Of a stretch of DNA of 10,733 nt, positions 1-6,298 are shown piece after piece (position 1 is the stretch's first letter; the number at the start of each line of letters is the position of its first letter). Below the pieces are notes generated by a model. The model saw only the letters and a program-made list of their open reading frames with translations, had not been told where the DNA came from and ran no database searches. This DNA comes from an uncultured Polyangiaceae bacterium (lineage in GTDB: Bacteria > Myxococcota_A > Polyangia > Polyangiales > Houyiibacteriaceae), in NCBI GenBank assembly GCA_947258625.1, contig CAMYJN010000030.1, forward strand, positions 1-10,733, in the 5' to 3' direction. The translations under genes and the position numbers were made by a program.

Positions 1-129
1 CTTCGTTCTGCCACTTCCGGTCGCGGCCAGTTCTCGATGGAGTTCAAGAACTACGCACCCGTCCCGCGCAACATCCTCGAGAAGGTTCAGGTCGAGGTCG
101 CCGAGCGCAAGGCGGCGAAGAAGAAGTAG
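1..129 (+). CDS. fusA: Elongation factor G, C-terminal end (5' truncated by the window)
   Basis: Only the last 42 codons are present; the gene begins left of the window and ends at TAG 127-129. The visible peptide has the pattern at the end of EF-G domain V: Leu-Arg-Ser-x-Thr-x-Gly-Arg-Gly, then Phe-Ser-Met-Glu-Phe, then Tyr-Ala-Pro-Val-Pro. In EF-G this segment follows the last beta strands of the domain that contacts the ribosomal decoding region during GTP-driven translocation. The tail after it is charged and ends in Lys-Lys-Lys. The gene converges on the beta-helix gene, with 45 bases between the two stops (130-174), and I saw no strong hairpin plus U-tract there. Myxobacteria and relatives can carry more than one EF-G paralogue, so this could be a second copy and not the housekeeping gene; the family call is secure and the symbol less so. 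Confidence 0.85.
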   Translation, partial: LRSATSGRGQFSMEFKNYAPVPRNILEKVQVEVAERKAAKKK

Positions 130-174
130 CCGAGGTTGCGCTGCGCCGTTGGGCTGAAACCACGTTGCCCTCCT

Positions 175-1698
175 TCAGCTAGGACCCGAACACAAAGCGC
201 TTCGTGCGCGCCGACGCCAGAGCAAAGCGAAGATCAGCCCAAGCATCAGCTGCGCAACACCATCAGGCGACGAGCCGATGCTGCAGCCCGAGTAGCTCCC
301 GGAGGGCCTGGTGCCCGCGGTTCCTCCGAACCCCGGGGATCCACCCGATCCTCCAATCCCTGTCCCTCCCGTACCCGGGTCGTTGGTCGGGGTGGATGCC
401 TTCGGCGTCTCCGCGAGCTCCCAGCCGGGGTTGCCGTCCGCGGAGAACAGATAGGCGCCGATGTCCGCGATGCCCACGCGAGGCGTTCCGTTGAAGTCAT
501 CGGCTACCGCGTAGGCCGGAGCTCCGGCTGCCACCAAAGCGCCTTCCGGCGCCGGAAATACACTCATCGGGGGCTCACCGTTGAAGCTCGCACCAAGGAA
601 GTCGACGTCGATGTCCCCTGGAAGAATCGCGAGCGCACCATCCGAGACGCCGCCCACGCCCGCGTTCCCTGCAAACACGAGGCCGGAGGTGCCACCGTTG
701 ACGAAGAACGCCCAGCCGTCCTGTGCGTAAAGTGCATTGTTGGCGATGACGACGGATCCAGAGATGCCTCTCAGGCTGATGGCGTTGCCGCCCGCATTGA
801 GGACCGTATTGTGCTCGACGACGAGCTCCGACGGACTTCCCGATTGGTGCGGTTGCATCGCAACCCCGTCCGCGCTCGCACCCAGGATGATGTTGTTGCG
901 AATCACCGCATCCGCTGCGGATTGAATGCCGTGGTCACCGCAGTTCCACATCGCGTTGCGTTCGATGATGTTGGCTGCGCCGTTCGACGCGTAGGTCAGA
1001 ATGCAGGGGTAGTTCGTGTCGTGAATCACGTTGTCCCGGATCACGTTGCCGGAGCTCCCCTCCTTGAGCTCGATGCCGTCGCCTTGGCTAACCGACGGCT
1101 GGTTCGTATGGTGAATGTAGTTTCCTTGGATGAGGCTGTCCGTGACTTCGCAGCCCGCATTGTTGCAGCCAAGGTACATTCCCTCACCGGTGTTGTTGGT
1201 GTGGTGGATGTGGTTACCGAGGATGCGGAGCGACTCGTAGGTGACTCCCGAATCGTTCGCCCTGATGGCGACATCTCCTGTGTCGTGCACCTCGCAGTCT
1301 TCGATGGTCAGGAATCGTGCGCCGCTAATCCGAATGCCTGCAGAGCCGCCAGAGAATTCGATGCCTCGAATCGTGACATATTCCGCTTGGTCGATGTCGA
1401 TGATGTTCTGGTTGGCGTTCGGCCGATGAAGATGGGGTACTTCGCCATCGGCCGCGCGGATCGTGATTGGAGCGTTTTCGGTGCCCGCGATTGCGAATGA
1501 GAAGCGCTCGGACAAGATGTACATGCCCCCCGACAGGACGAGCTCGTCCCCTGGCTGTAACGAGTTGATCAGCGCCTCGATGTCATCGCTCGGACCGGCC
1601 GACAAAACCTCGGCTGCGGCGACCGATGGCACTGCGAACCCGATCCAGACGAGCAGCGCCGTGGTAACAGAGACGACTCTGGAAACCCCCAAAAACAT
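175..1698 (-). CDS. Secreted right-handed parallel beta-helix protein with MYXO-CTERM-like anchor
   Basis: 507 residues. An N-terminal signal peptide is visible: a hydrophobic stretch at about 9-28 ending Val-Ala-Ala-Ala before Glu30. Residues about 95-350 form repeated short beta rungs rich in Asn, Ile, Val and Gly (PbH1 type), as in pectate-lyase-like and NosD-like folds. Rungs carry a recurring Ile-His-His/Asp-Thr-Asn turn at 164-168, 195-199 and 225-229. A segment at about 400-417 (Asp-x-x-Gly-x-Pro-Arg, then Asp-Ile-Gly-Ala-Tyr) is the usual closing motif of such helices. A Gly/Ser/Thr-rich linker (441-463) leads to Gly471-Cys472, a hydrophobic helix (481-494) and Arg495-497 plus Arg499, which resembles the MYXO-CTERM sorting signal. 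The expected location is therefore the outer surface. Parallel beta-helices often bind or cleave polysaccharides, but no catalytic set can be assigned, so I call no enzyme activity. Start: the ATG at 1696-1698 puts the signal peptide at the N-terminus; the ribosome-binding site is weak. Confidence 0.85.
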   Translation of the reverse strand: MFLGVSRVVSVTTALLVWIGFAVPSVAAAEVLSAGPSDDIEALINSLQPGDELVLSGGMYILSERFSFAIAGTENAPITIRAADGEVPHLHRPNANQNIIDIDQAEYVTIRGIEFSGGSAGIRISGARFLTIEDCEVHDTGDVAIRANDSGVTYESLRILGNHIHHTNNTGEGMYLGCNNAGCEVTDSLIQGNYIHHTNQPSVSQGDGIELKEGSSGNVIRDNVIHDTNYPCILTYASNGAANIIERNAMWNCGDHGIQSAADAVIRNNIILGASADGVAMQPHQSGSPSELVVEHNTVLNAGGNAISLRGISGSVVIANNALYAQDGWAFFVNGGTSGLVFAGNAGVGGVSDGALAILPGDIDVDFLGASFNGEPPMSVFPAPEGALVAAGAPAYAVADDFNGTPRVGIADIGAYLFSADGNPGWELAETPKASTPTNDPGTGGTGIGGSGGSPGFGGTAGTRPSGSYSGCSIGSSPDGVAQLMLGLIFALLWRRRARSALCSGPS

Positions 1699-1729
1699 GA
1701 CTTCACGTTAGCGAGCAGCCGCTGGGATC

Positions 1730-1761
1730 GCAAAACCGGCCTTGTTCACCTCGGGTTTTGC
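1730..1761. promoter_or_regulatory. Perfect 8-bp inverted repeat in the divergent intergenic gap
   Basis: The gap 1699-1806 between the divergent beta-helix and hydrolase genes holds GCAAAACC at 1730-1737 and its exact reverse complement GGTTTTGC at 1754-1761, separated by 16 bases. The centre-to-centre distance is 24 bases, a little over two helical turns, so a dimeric regulator could sit on one face of the DNA. It could also fold as an RNA stem-loop in a leader of either gene. The repeat itself is certain; its role as an operator is inference. On the minus strand, TTGCGA (1733-1728) and TAACGT (1710-1705) are 17 bases apart and could be a weak promoter for the beta-helix gene. It would overlap the left arm and leave almost no leader. 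Confidence 0.4.
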
Positions 1762-1806
1762 TGGTGGCGCCTCGCGTGCTCCGGCACCATACAACCCCTT
1801 GCGGCC

Positions 1807-2658
1807 ATGCCACTTCCAATCGCAGTCGTGTTGATGAGTTTGCTGGCCTGCATGTCTTGCAGCAAGAAGGCCAACACGATCGAAAAGGAGCCGACCATGA
1901 CGAACACTGCGCGCGGCCCGGAGGTTCGCGACGAGGAAGTTTCCTACAGCGCCGGCGACACCACGCTCAAAGGCTACCTCGCCTGGGATGCGAGCAAACC
2001 CGGTCCACTCCCCGGTGTCATCGTGGTGCACGAGTGGTGGGGGCATAACGATTACGTCCGACGGCGCGCCCGGATGCTTGCCGAGGAAGGCTACGTGGCG
2101 CTGGCGCTCGACATGTACGGCAACGGCAAGAACACCCAGCATCCAGAGGACGCCCAGAAGTTCGTCATGGAAGCGGTGAGTAACGCGGCCGTCGCCAAGG
2201 AGCGATTCCTGGCTGCATACGATCTGTTGAAGCAGCACCATGCGACCGATCCAAACAAGATCGCCGCGATCGGCTACTGTTTCGGCGGCGCGGTCGTCCT
2301 GCAGATGGCCCGACTCGGAGCGGACCTCGATGGGGTGGCGAGCTTTCACGGGACCTTGTCGCCGCAGGGCCCGCCGGCTCAGCCAGGCGTGTTCAAGGCC
2401 AAGGCCTTGGTGCTCCATGGCGCGGACGACGCGCTGGTTCCTCCAGAGCAGGTCGCTGCGTTCAATAAGGAAATGGACGCGGCCGGCGTGGACTATACGT
2501 TCATCGCCTATCCCGGGGCCCAGCACGCCTTCACGAATCCCGCGGCGACCGAGCGAGGCAAAACGCTAAACATGCCGCTTGCCTACGATGAAGCCGCCGA
2601 CAGTCAGAGTTGGGCAGAGCTTCAGAAGTTCCTCAACGCCCTGTTCGCCGACTCCTAG
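1807..2658 (+). CDS. Dienelactone hydrolase family protein, possible lipoprotein
   Basis: 283 residues, an alpha/beta hydrolase of the dienelactone hydrolase (DLH) family. The DLH active-site landmarks are in order: Glu76 in His-Glu-Trp-Trp-Gly, the nucleophile Cys158 in Gly-Tyr-Cys-Phe-Gly-Gly, Asp208 in His-Gly-Ala-Asp-Asp-Ala-Leu-Val, and His240 in Gly-Ala-Gln-His-Ala-Phe. All catalytic residues are therefore intact. Known family members hydrolyse dienelactones or other small esters and lactones; the substrate here is unknown. From the ATG at 1807 the N-terminus is a short hydrophobic segment with a lipobox-like Leu-Leu-Ala-Cys15, suggesting a lipoprotein, but it has no basic n-region and no clear ribosome-binding site. 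An in-frame ATG at 1897 (residue 31) follows AAGGAG at 1885-1890 with 6-base spacing and would give a 253-residue cytosolic protein with the whole catalytic domain. I keep the longer start because the lipobox is coherent, but the choice is open. The gene converges on the acyl-CoA synthetase gene. Confidence 0.9.
   Translation: MPLPIAVVLMSLLACMSCSKKANTIEKEPTMTNTARGPEVRDEEVSYSAGDTTLKGYLAWDASKPGPLPGVIVVHEWWGHNDYVRRRARMLAEEGYVALALDMYGNGKNTQHPEDAQKFVMEAVSNAAVAKERFLAAYDLLKQHHATDPNKIAAIGYCFGGAVVLQMARLGADLDGVASFHGTLSPQGPPAQPGVFKAKALVLHGADDALVPPEQVAAFNKEMDAAGVDYTFIAYPGAQHAFTNPAATERGKTLNMPLAYDEAADSQSWAELQKFLNALFADS
1885..1899 (+). promoter_or_regulatory. Strong ribosome-binding site with internal ATG in the hydrolase gene
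   Basis: AAGGAG at 1885-1890 lies 6 bases before an in-frame ATG at 1897-1899. This is a much better initiation context than the one in front of the upstream ATG at 1807. The conserved DLH domain begins only after this point, so the site could be the true start of a cytosolic enzyme or a second start producing a form without the lipobox. Confidence 0.5.
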
Positions 2659-2660
2659 CG

Positions 2661-2683
2661 CGCCAGCACCAGCCTGGTCGGCG
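2661..2683. terminator. Weak GC-rich hairpin in the convergent gap
   Basis: The 52-base gap between the hydrolase stop and the synthetase stop contains CGCC (2661-2664) and ACC (2668-2670) that can pair with GGT (2676-2678) and GGCG (2680-2683), leaving a 5-base loop and a small internal bulge. There is no U-tract on either side, so it does not look like a classic intrinsic terminator. It is the only hairpin I could find between these convergent genes. Confidence 0.2.
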
Positions 2684-2710
2684 ACGGCTGATTCCGACGA
2701 GCATGAAGGC

Positions 2711-4297
2711 TCATCGTTCGAGTTCCTTCTTCAGGACCTTTCCCGTCGCGTTTCGCGGCAGGGCATCGATGAACATCACGTCGCGCGGGACTTTGTAGCT
2801 GGCGAGGTGCTCCTTCACGTAGGCCTTTACGGCGCTCTCGTCGAGTTTGGCATTGGGCTTGAGGACCACAAATGCTCTGAGCCGTTGACCCCAGTCCGGA
2901 TCGCTCACGCCGATCACGGCTGCTTCCTCGACGTCTTCATGTCCTGCGATCAGGTCTTCGACTTCGCGGGGAAATAAGTTCTCGCCGCCGGATATGATCA
3001 TGTCGTCGTCACGGCCATCGACGAATAGCCGCCCGTTCTCGTCGAAGTGGCCAACATCACCGCTGCTGACCAGCGAACCCAGCCGCTCTTTGTCTTCCCC
3101 GCTGGTATAGCCCTCGAAAGACATGGCGTTGGCGACGAAGATGCGACCGGTTTGGCCTGTAGGCAACGGCTCACCCCGCTCGTCGAGAATTCTCACGACC
3201 GTGCCCAGCGGAACCTTGCCCGCGGTCCCTGGCGCAGCGCGCATGTCTTCGGGCGAGGCGACCGAGGCCATGGCGACTTCGGTCGAGCCGTAAAAATTAT
3301 AGAGGTTGTCCCCGAAGGTATCCATCCATTCGGTTGCCAGGTGACCGGGCAGCGCCGAGCCGCTTGCTGCCGTGACGCGCAGCGAACCGAGGTCATACTT
3401 CCGCTTCACTTCATCGGGCAGGGCGAGCATGCGCTGCATCATGACCGGGACGATCGCGAGGGACGTGCATTGGTGGTCGACGATCATCCGCAAGGTCGCC
3501 TCCGGATCGAATCGCCGGGTCATCACGTAGGTCGTACCGAGGACGAGCCCCAGCTGAAATTGCCCTAGGCCCCAGGAATGGAAGAGCGGGGCTGCGACCA
3601 TGGTGCGCTCGCCGGTTCGAAGTGGAAGCGCCGAAAGCAGCGAGGCGACGGGAAGCATCCCTTTTGGAGAGCCGCGCATCGCTCCCTTGGGCGTTCCCGT
3701 GGTTCCCGAGGTGAGCATCGTGAAGCGCGACTCGATGCTCGGGGGATCGAGATTGTGGTCCGCGTGGCTGGCGATGAGATCATCGATGCTCGGGTCGGAT
3801 CCGGAACCGTAGACTATGAAGCGCGGTATGCCTTGGAAACCTTCGAGCAAATTCGCAAATTCTTCGTCGTAGAGCAGGGCGCTCACTTTCTCGCGTCTGC
3901 CGACTTCGGTGAGTTGCGGCGCAGCGAACATCGTGTTGAGCAAGACCGCATTCGCGCCAACCTTGGAGCAGGCGAGGATTGTCTCCACGAAGCCCCGATG
4001 ATTTCGGCACAGGATCCCGACTACGTTGCCTGCGCGCATTCCAGCTTCCTGAAGCCCGCGCGCCAAGGCGTTGGAGCGTCGATTCACCTCGTCGAAGGTG
4101 GCCGAGCCGTCGTCGTCGATGACCGCAGGAGTATCCGGCTGGCGAATGGCGAGTGCGATGAATCCCATCGCTGGCGACCGTCCCCAGCCCTTGGCCGCTC
4201 TCACGATGCGTAGTGTTTTTCCAGGTCCAAGCGGTTTGAGCACGCCCGCGCGATAGAGCACCCGCGCAACTTCCAGCTTCTCTGCGAAAGTCCCCAT
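2711..4297 (-). CDS. AMP-binding acyl-CoA synthetase (FadD-like ligase)
   Basis: 528 residues, a full-length member of the adenylate-forming (ANL) superfamily. Such enzymes activate a carboxylic acid with ATP to an acyl-adenylate and then transfer it to CoA. Visible core motifs: the phosphate-binding loop Thr-Ser-Gly-Thr-Thr-Gly-Thr-Pro-Lys-Gly at 196-205; Tyr-Asn-Phe-Tyr-Gly-Ser-Thr-Glu at 333-340; Ser-Gly-Asp-Val-Gly around 412-416; the hinge region Gly-Arg-Asp-Asp-Asp-Met-Ile-Ile-Ser-Gly-Gly-Glu-Asn at 428-440; and the C-terminal catalytic Lys520 in Pro-Arg-Asn-Ala-Thr-Gly-Lys. All key residues are present, so it should be active. Fatty acids are the likely substrates by family resemblance; chain length cannot be told. 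Start: the reading frame stays open to 4477, but the Met at 4297 begins the family-like N-terminus, and the extra 60 residues would run into the efflux operon. No strong ribosome-binding site precedes 4297. The gene is divergent from the efflux operon. Confidence 0.92.
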   Translation of the reverse strand: MGTFAEKLEVARVLYRAGVLKPLGPGKTLRIVRAAKGWGRSPAMGFIALAIRQPDTPAVIDDDGSATFDEVNRRSNALARGLQEAGMRAGNVVGILCRNHRGFVETILACSKVGANAVLLNTMFAAPQLTEVGRREKVSALLYDEEFANLLEGFQGIPRFIVYGSGSDPSIDDLIASHADHNLDPPSIESRFTMLTSGTTGTPKGAMRGSPKGMLPVASLLSALPLRTGERTMVAAPLFHSWGLGQFQLGLVLGTTYVMTRRFDPEATLRMIVDHQCTSLAIVPVMMQRMLALPDEVKRKYDLGSLRVTAASGSALPGHLATEWMDTFGDNLYNFYGSTEVAMASVASPEDMRAAPGTAGKVPLGTVVRILDERGEPLPTGQTGRIFVANAMSFEGYTSGEDKERLGSLVSSGDVGHFDENGRLFVDGRDDDMIISGGENLFPREVEDLIAGHEDVEEAAVIGVSDPDWGQRLRAFVVLKPNAKLDESAVKAYVKEHLASYKVPRDVMFIDALPRNATGKVLKKELER

Positions 4298-4304
4298 GCA
4301 GCGG

Positions 4305-4333
4305 AGACTAGCGTCTGAACTTCCGAATGTCAG
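4305..4333 (-). promoter_or_regulatory. Candidate promoter of the acyl-CoA synthetase gene
   Basis: On the minus strand, CTGACA (4333-4328) and TAGTCT (4310-4305) are separated by 17 bases. The -35 matches the sigma-70 consensus at five of six positions and the -10 at three of six. Transcription would begin close to 4298, next to the ATG at 4297, implying a leaderless or nearly leaderless mRNA. That fits the absence of a visible ribosome-binding site. The -10 match is weak and this could be chance. Confidence 0.25.
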
Positions 4334-4361
4334 GGAGCGCTGGCGTGATTGTCCCAGGCGG

Positions 4362-4378
4362 CCTACTTGTACGGTAGG
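4362..4378. promoter_or_regulatory. Short inverted repeat in the synthetase/efflux divergent gap
   Basis: CCTAC (4362-4366) and GTAGG (4374-4378) form a 17-base imperfect palindrome in the 130-base gap between the divergent synthetase and efflux genes, 49 bases before the chosen efflux start. Efflux operons are often controlled by dimeric repressors binding such sites, but no regulator gene is present in the window and 5-base arms can occur by chance. Confidence 0.2.
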
Positions 4379-4427
4379 AATGCAAGAGTCGCAGGCGTTG
4401 GTGAACGAGAAGCTGGAGATCCCGCGG

Positions 4428-5600
4428 ATGGATTCGTCTCGCGGTCGGCTCATCGCGCTCATTGCGGTCGTCGCCATCGTATTTGCGGCGATCGCGGTCT
4501 ACTTGCTAACGCGTGGCCCCGAGACGAGCCCCTACAGAGCCGTGCCGGTTTCCCGTGCCTCGATTGTGAAGGAGATCCGAGTCACGGCGAGCGTAGACCT
4601 CACCGACCAAGTCGAGGTCCCGGCGCCAATCGAAGGGCAACTCGTCGAGGTCGCCGTCCAGCCGGGAGACGAGGTCGAGAAAGGGCAGCTCCTTGCTCGC
4701 CTCGACAAGGTGTCCGCAGAGCTTGCCTATCTCGTCGCGCAAGCGGAATCGCAGGTCGCGCGCGCACGTGTTTCCGAGGCAGAGGCGTCGGCGCAACGTG
4801 CGAGCCGATCACTGGAGCGCACAAATCGTCTCGCAGAGAAGGGCCTGGCGAGCGCGAGCAACCTCGAAGCGGCGCGTTCGGAGATGAGCAAGACCCGCGC
4901 GGCGCTTCAGGCGGCGCGCGCGGAGCGTTCGGCAGCAGTTGAGCGGGCTTCTTTCCGAGGGCGCGAACGAGACCAGACCGAGATCCTTGCCCCGCGGGCC
5001 GGTCTCGTTCTCGAAGTGCCGCCTCACACGGGCATGGTCGTTGGGCCCAAGACCCGTTTGTTCCGCATCGGCGCGCCCCTCGACCAGATGACCGTCGAGG
5101 CCCCCATCGGCGAGGCTGACATCGGGGAAATGGCGCTTGGGCTCAGCGCCAAGTTCGAGGTGCCGACTTATCCGGGCCGAGTCTTCGAAGCCACCGTGAA
5201 GCACATCAGCCCTGACCCGAAAACCGAGCATGGTGCGATCTTCTACATGGTGAAGCTCGCGGCGAACAATTCGGACCACGCTCTGCTACCGGGGATGACC
5301 GCGCAGCTTCGAATCAAGGTTGACGAAACCGATGACGTGCTCACAGTGCGCGAGGCTACGCTTCGATACACTCCCGAGGGCGCGCCCGAAGCGCCGCCGC
5401 GGAGTCGCGTCTGGCTTATCCACGGCTCGGAATTGGAAGAAATTCCGGTCGAAGCCGGTCTGTCCGACGGCGCGCTCACCGAAGTCCGGCCAATCGACCC
5501 GAACAGCCTTCAGATCAACGACCCGATCGCGATCGGGCTGGCACTCGAAGGTGACGACAGCACGGCTGCTCCCTCCTTGTCGCTTCGAGGACATCGATGA
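4428..5600 (+). CDS. Efflux membrane-fusion (periplasmic adaptor) protein, HlyD/MacA type
   Basis: 390 residues from the chosen start. One transmembrane helix lies at about 8-27, so the protein is anchored in the inner membrane with the rest in the periplasm. In order: first half of a lipoyl (biotinyl-like) domain at about 62-93 with the Ala-Pro-Ile-Glu-Gly turn; an alpha-helical coiled-coil hairpin at about 95-180, rich in Ala, Glu and Arg; second lipoyl half at 184-215 with Ala-Pro-Arg-Ala-Gly; a beta-barrel domain at about 220-297 closing with Leu-Pro-Gly-Met-Thr-Ala; and a membrane-proximal domain to the C-terminus. This order is typical of MacA-like adaptors, which bridge an ABC permease to a TolC channel. 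It is the first gene of the efflux operon. Start: ATG 4428 has GGAG at 4415-4418 upstream and gives a short basic n-region; an ATG at 4380 and a GTG at 4401 are in-frame alternatives. Confidence 0.88.
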   Translation: MDSSRGRLIALIAVVAIVFAAIAVYLLTRGPETSPYRAVPVSRASIVKEIRVTASVDLTDQVEVPAPIEGQLVEVAVQPGDEVEKGQLLARLDKVSAELAYLVAQAESQVARARVSEAEASAQRASRSLERTNRLAEKGLASASNLEAARSEMSKTRAALQAARAERSAAVERASFRGRERDQTEILAPRAGLVLEVPPHTGMVVGPKTRLFRIGAPLDQMTVEAPIGEADIGEMALGLSAKFEVPTYPGRVFEATVKHISPDPKTEHGAIFYMVKLAANNSDHALLPGMTAQLRIKVDETDDVLTVREATLRYTPEGAPEAPPRSRVWLIHGSELEEIPVEAGLSDGALTEVRPIDPNSLQINDPIAIGLALEGDDSTAAPSLSLRGHR

Positions 5601-6298
5601 GCGACTTCTCGATCGTCGAGGCCCAAGGCATTCGTAAAGTGTTTCCCAACATGTCGGCGCCTGTCCTCGACGGGGTTAGCCTGACCGTCGATTCCGGAGA
5701 CATCGTCGCGCTCATGGGGCCATCCGGATCGGGGAAGTCAACCCTGATGAACATCCTCGGCTGCCTCGATGGGCCGTCGGATGGCTCGTATTCGCTCGGC
5801 GGCAAGGACGTTTCCACTCTGAGCTCGCGCGAACGGGCCTGGGTGCGGCTGCACTACATTGGTTTCGTCTTTCAGTCTTTCCACCTGATTTCAGATCACA
5901 CGGTTCTCGAGAACGTGACGCTACCGCTGTACTACGCAGGCGTGGATCGGCACGAGCGGGAGGCGCGCGCTGTCGAGCTGATCGAGCGCGTTGGTTTGGG
6001 CCACCGACTGAACCACAGGCCCGCCCAGCTCTCGGGTGGCGAGAAGCAACGTGTGGCGATCGCACGTGCCGTCTCCGGTGCGCCTCGTGTTCTGCTGGCC
6101 GATGAACCAACCGGCGCCCTCGACACGAAGACCGGCAACGCGGTCATGGAGCTTCTTCTCGAGATTCACGAAGCGCGCGCCCTCACCTTGATCATCGTCA
6201 CGCACGATCCCGAAGTCGCAGAGTTCTGCCATCGGAAGGTCTTTCTGCGCGACGGAAAGATCGTTCCCCGAGGAGGCAGGCATGCCGCGAACGCGTAG
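5597..6298 (+). CDS. ABC transporter ATP-binding protein, MacB/LolD class
   Basis: 233 residues, the usual size for a free-standing ATPase of the MacB/LolD class. All nucleotide-binding motifs are intact: Walker A Gly-Pro-Ser-Gly-Ser-Gly-Lys-Ser-Thr at 41-49, Q-loop Gln93, signature Leu-Ser-Gly-Gly-Glu-Lys-Gln-Arg at 145-152, Walker B ending Asp169-Glu170, D-loop near 174-177, and switch His203. It is a cytoplasmic subunit that would dimerise and power the permease encoded next. The start overlaps the adaptor stop in an ATGA arrangement and has GAGGA at 5587-5591, so translation is probably coupled. The ATPase of E. coli MacB is the N-terminal part of a single polypeptide; here it is a separate gene, as in LolD and in many Gram-positive and deltaproteobacterial export systems. 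Confidence 0.95.
   Translation: MSDFSIVEAQGIRKVFPNMSAPVLDGVSLTVDSGDIVALMGPSGSGKSTLMNILGCLDGPSDGSYSLGGKDVSTLSSRERAWVRLHYIGFVFQSFHLISDHTVLENVTLPLYYAGVDRHEREARAVELIERVGLGHRLNHRPAQLSGGEKQRVAIARAVSGAPRVLLADEPTGALDTKTGNAVMELLLEIHEARALTLIIVTHDPEVAEFCHRKVFLRDGKIVPRGGRHAANA

Noticed and set aside
130..174. Terminator between the elongation factor and the beta-helix gene
   Set aside because: Only a 4-base GGGC/GCCC pairing with a long loop is possible and there is no U-tract.
136..1500. Long open frame (454 codons) on the plus strand opposite the beta-helix gene
   Set aside because: It is antisense to a gene with a signal peptide, repeats and a sorting signal. Its translation is Arg/Val/Asp-rich with no recognisable domain, as expected for the shadow frame of a GC-rich gene.
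1708..2526. 272-codon minus-strand frame opposite the hydrolase gene
   Set aside because: The plus strand encodes an intact DLH catalytic domain; the minus-strand product has no motifs and looks like a codon-bias shadow.
4296..4427. 44-codon upstream extension of the membrane-fusion protein to ATG 4296
   Set aside because: The extra residues are Arg/Cys-rich without a signal, would overlap the synthetase start codon, and put the membrane anchor too far from the N-terminus. Starts at 4380 or 4401 cannot be fully excluded.
4298..4477. 60-residue N-terminal extension of the acyl-CoA synthetase
   Set aside because: It does not resemble the family, overlaps the start of the efflux operon, and the Met at 4297 opens a normal family N-terminus.
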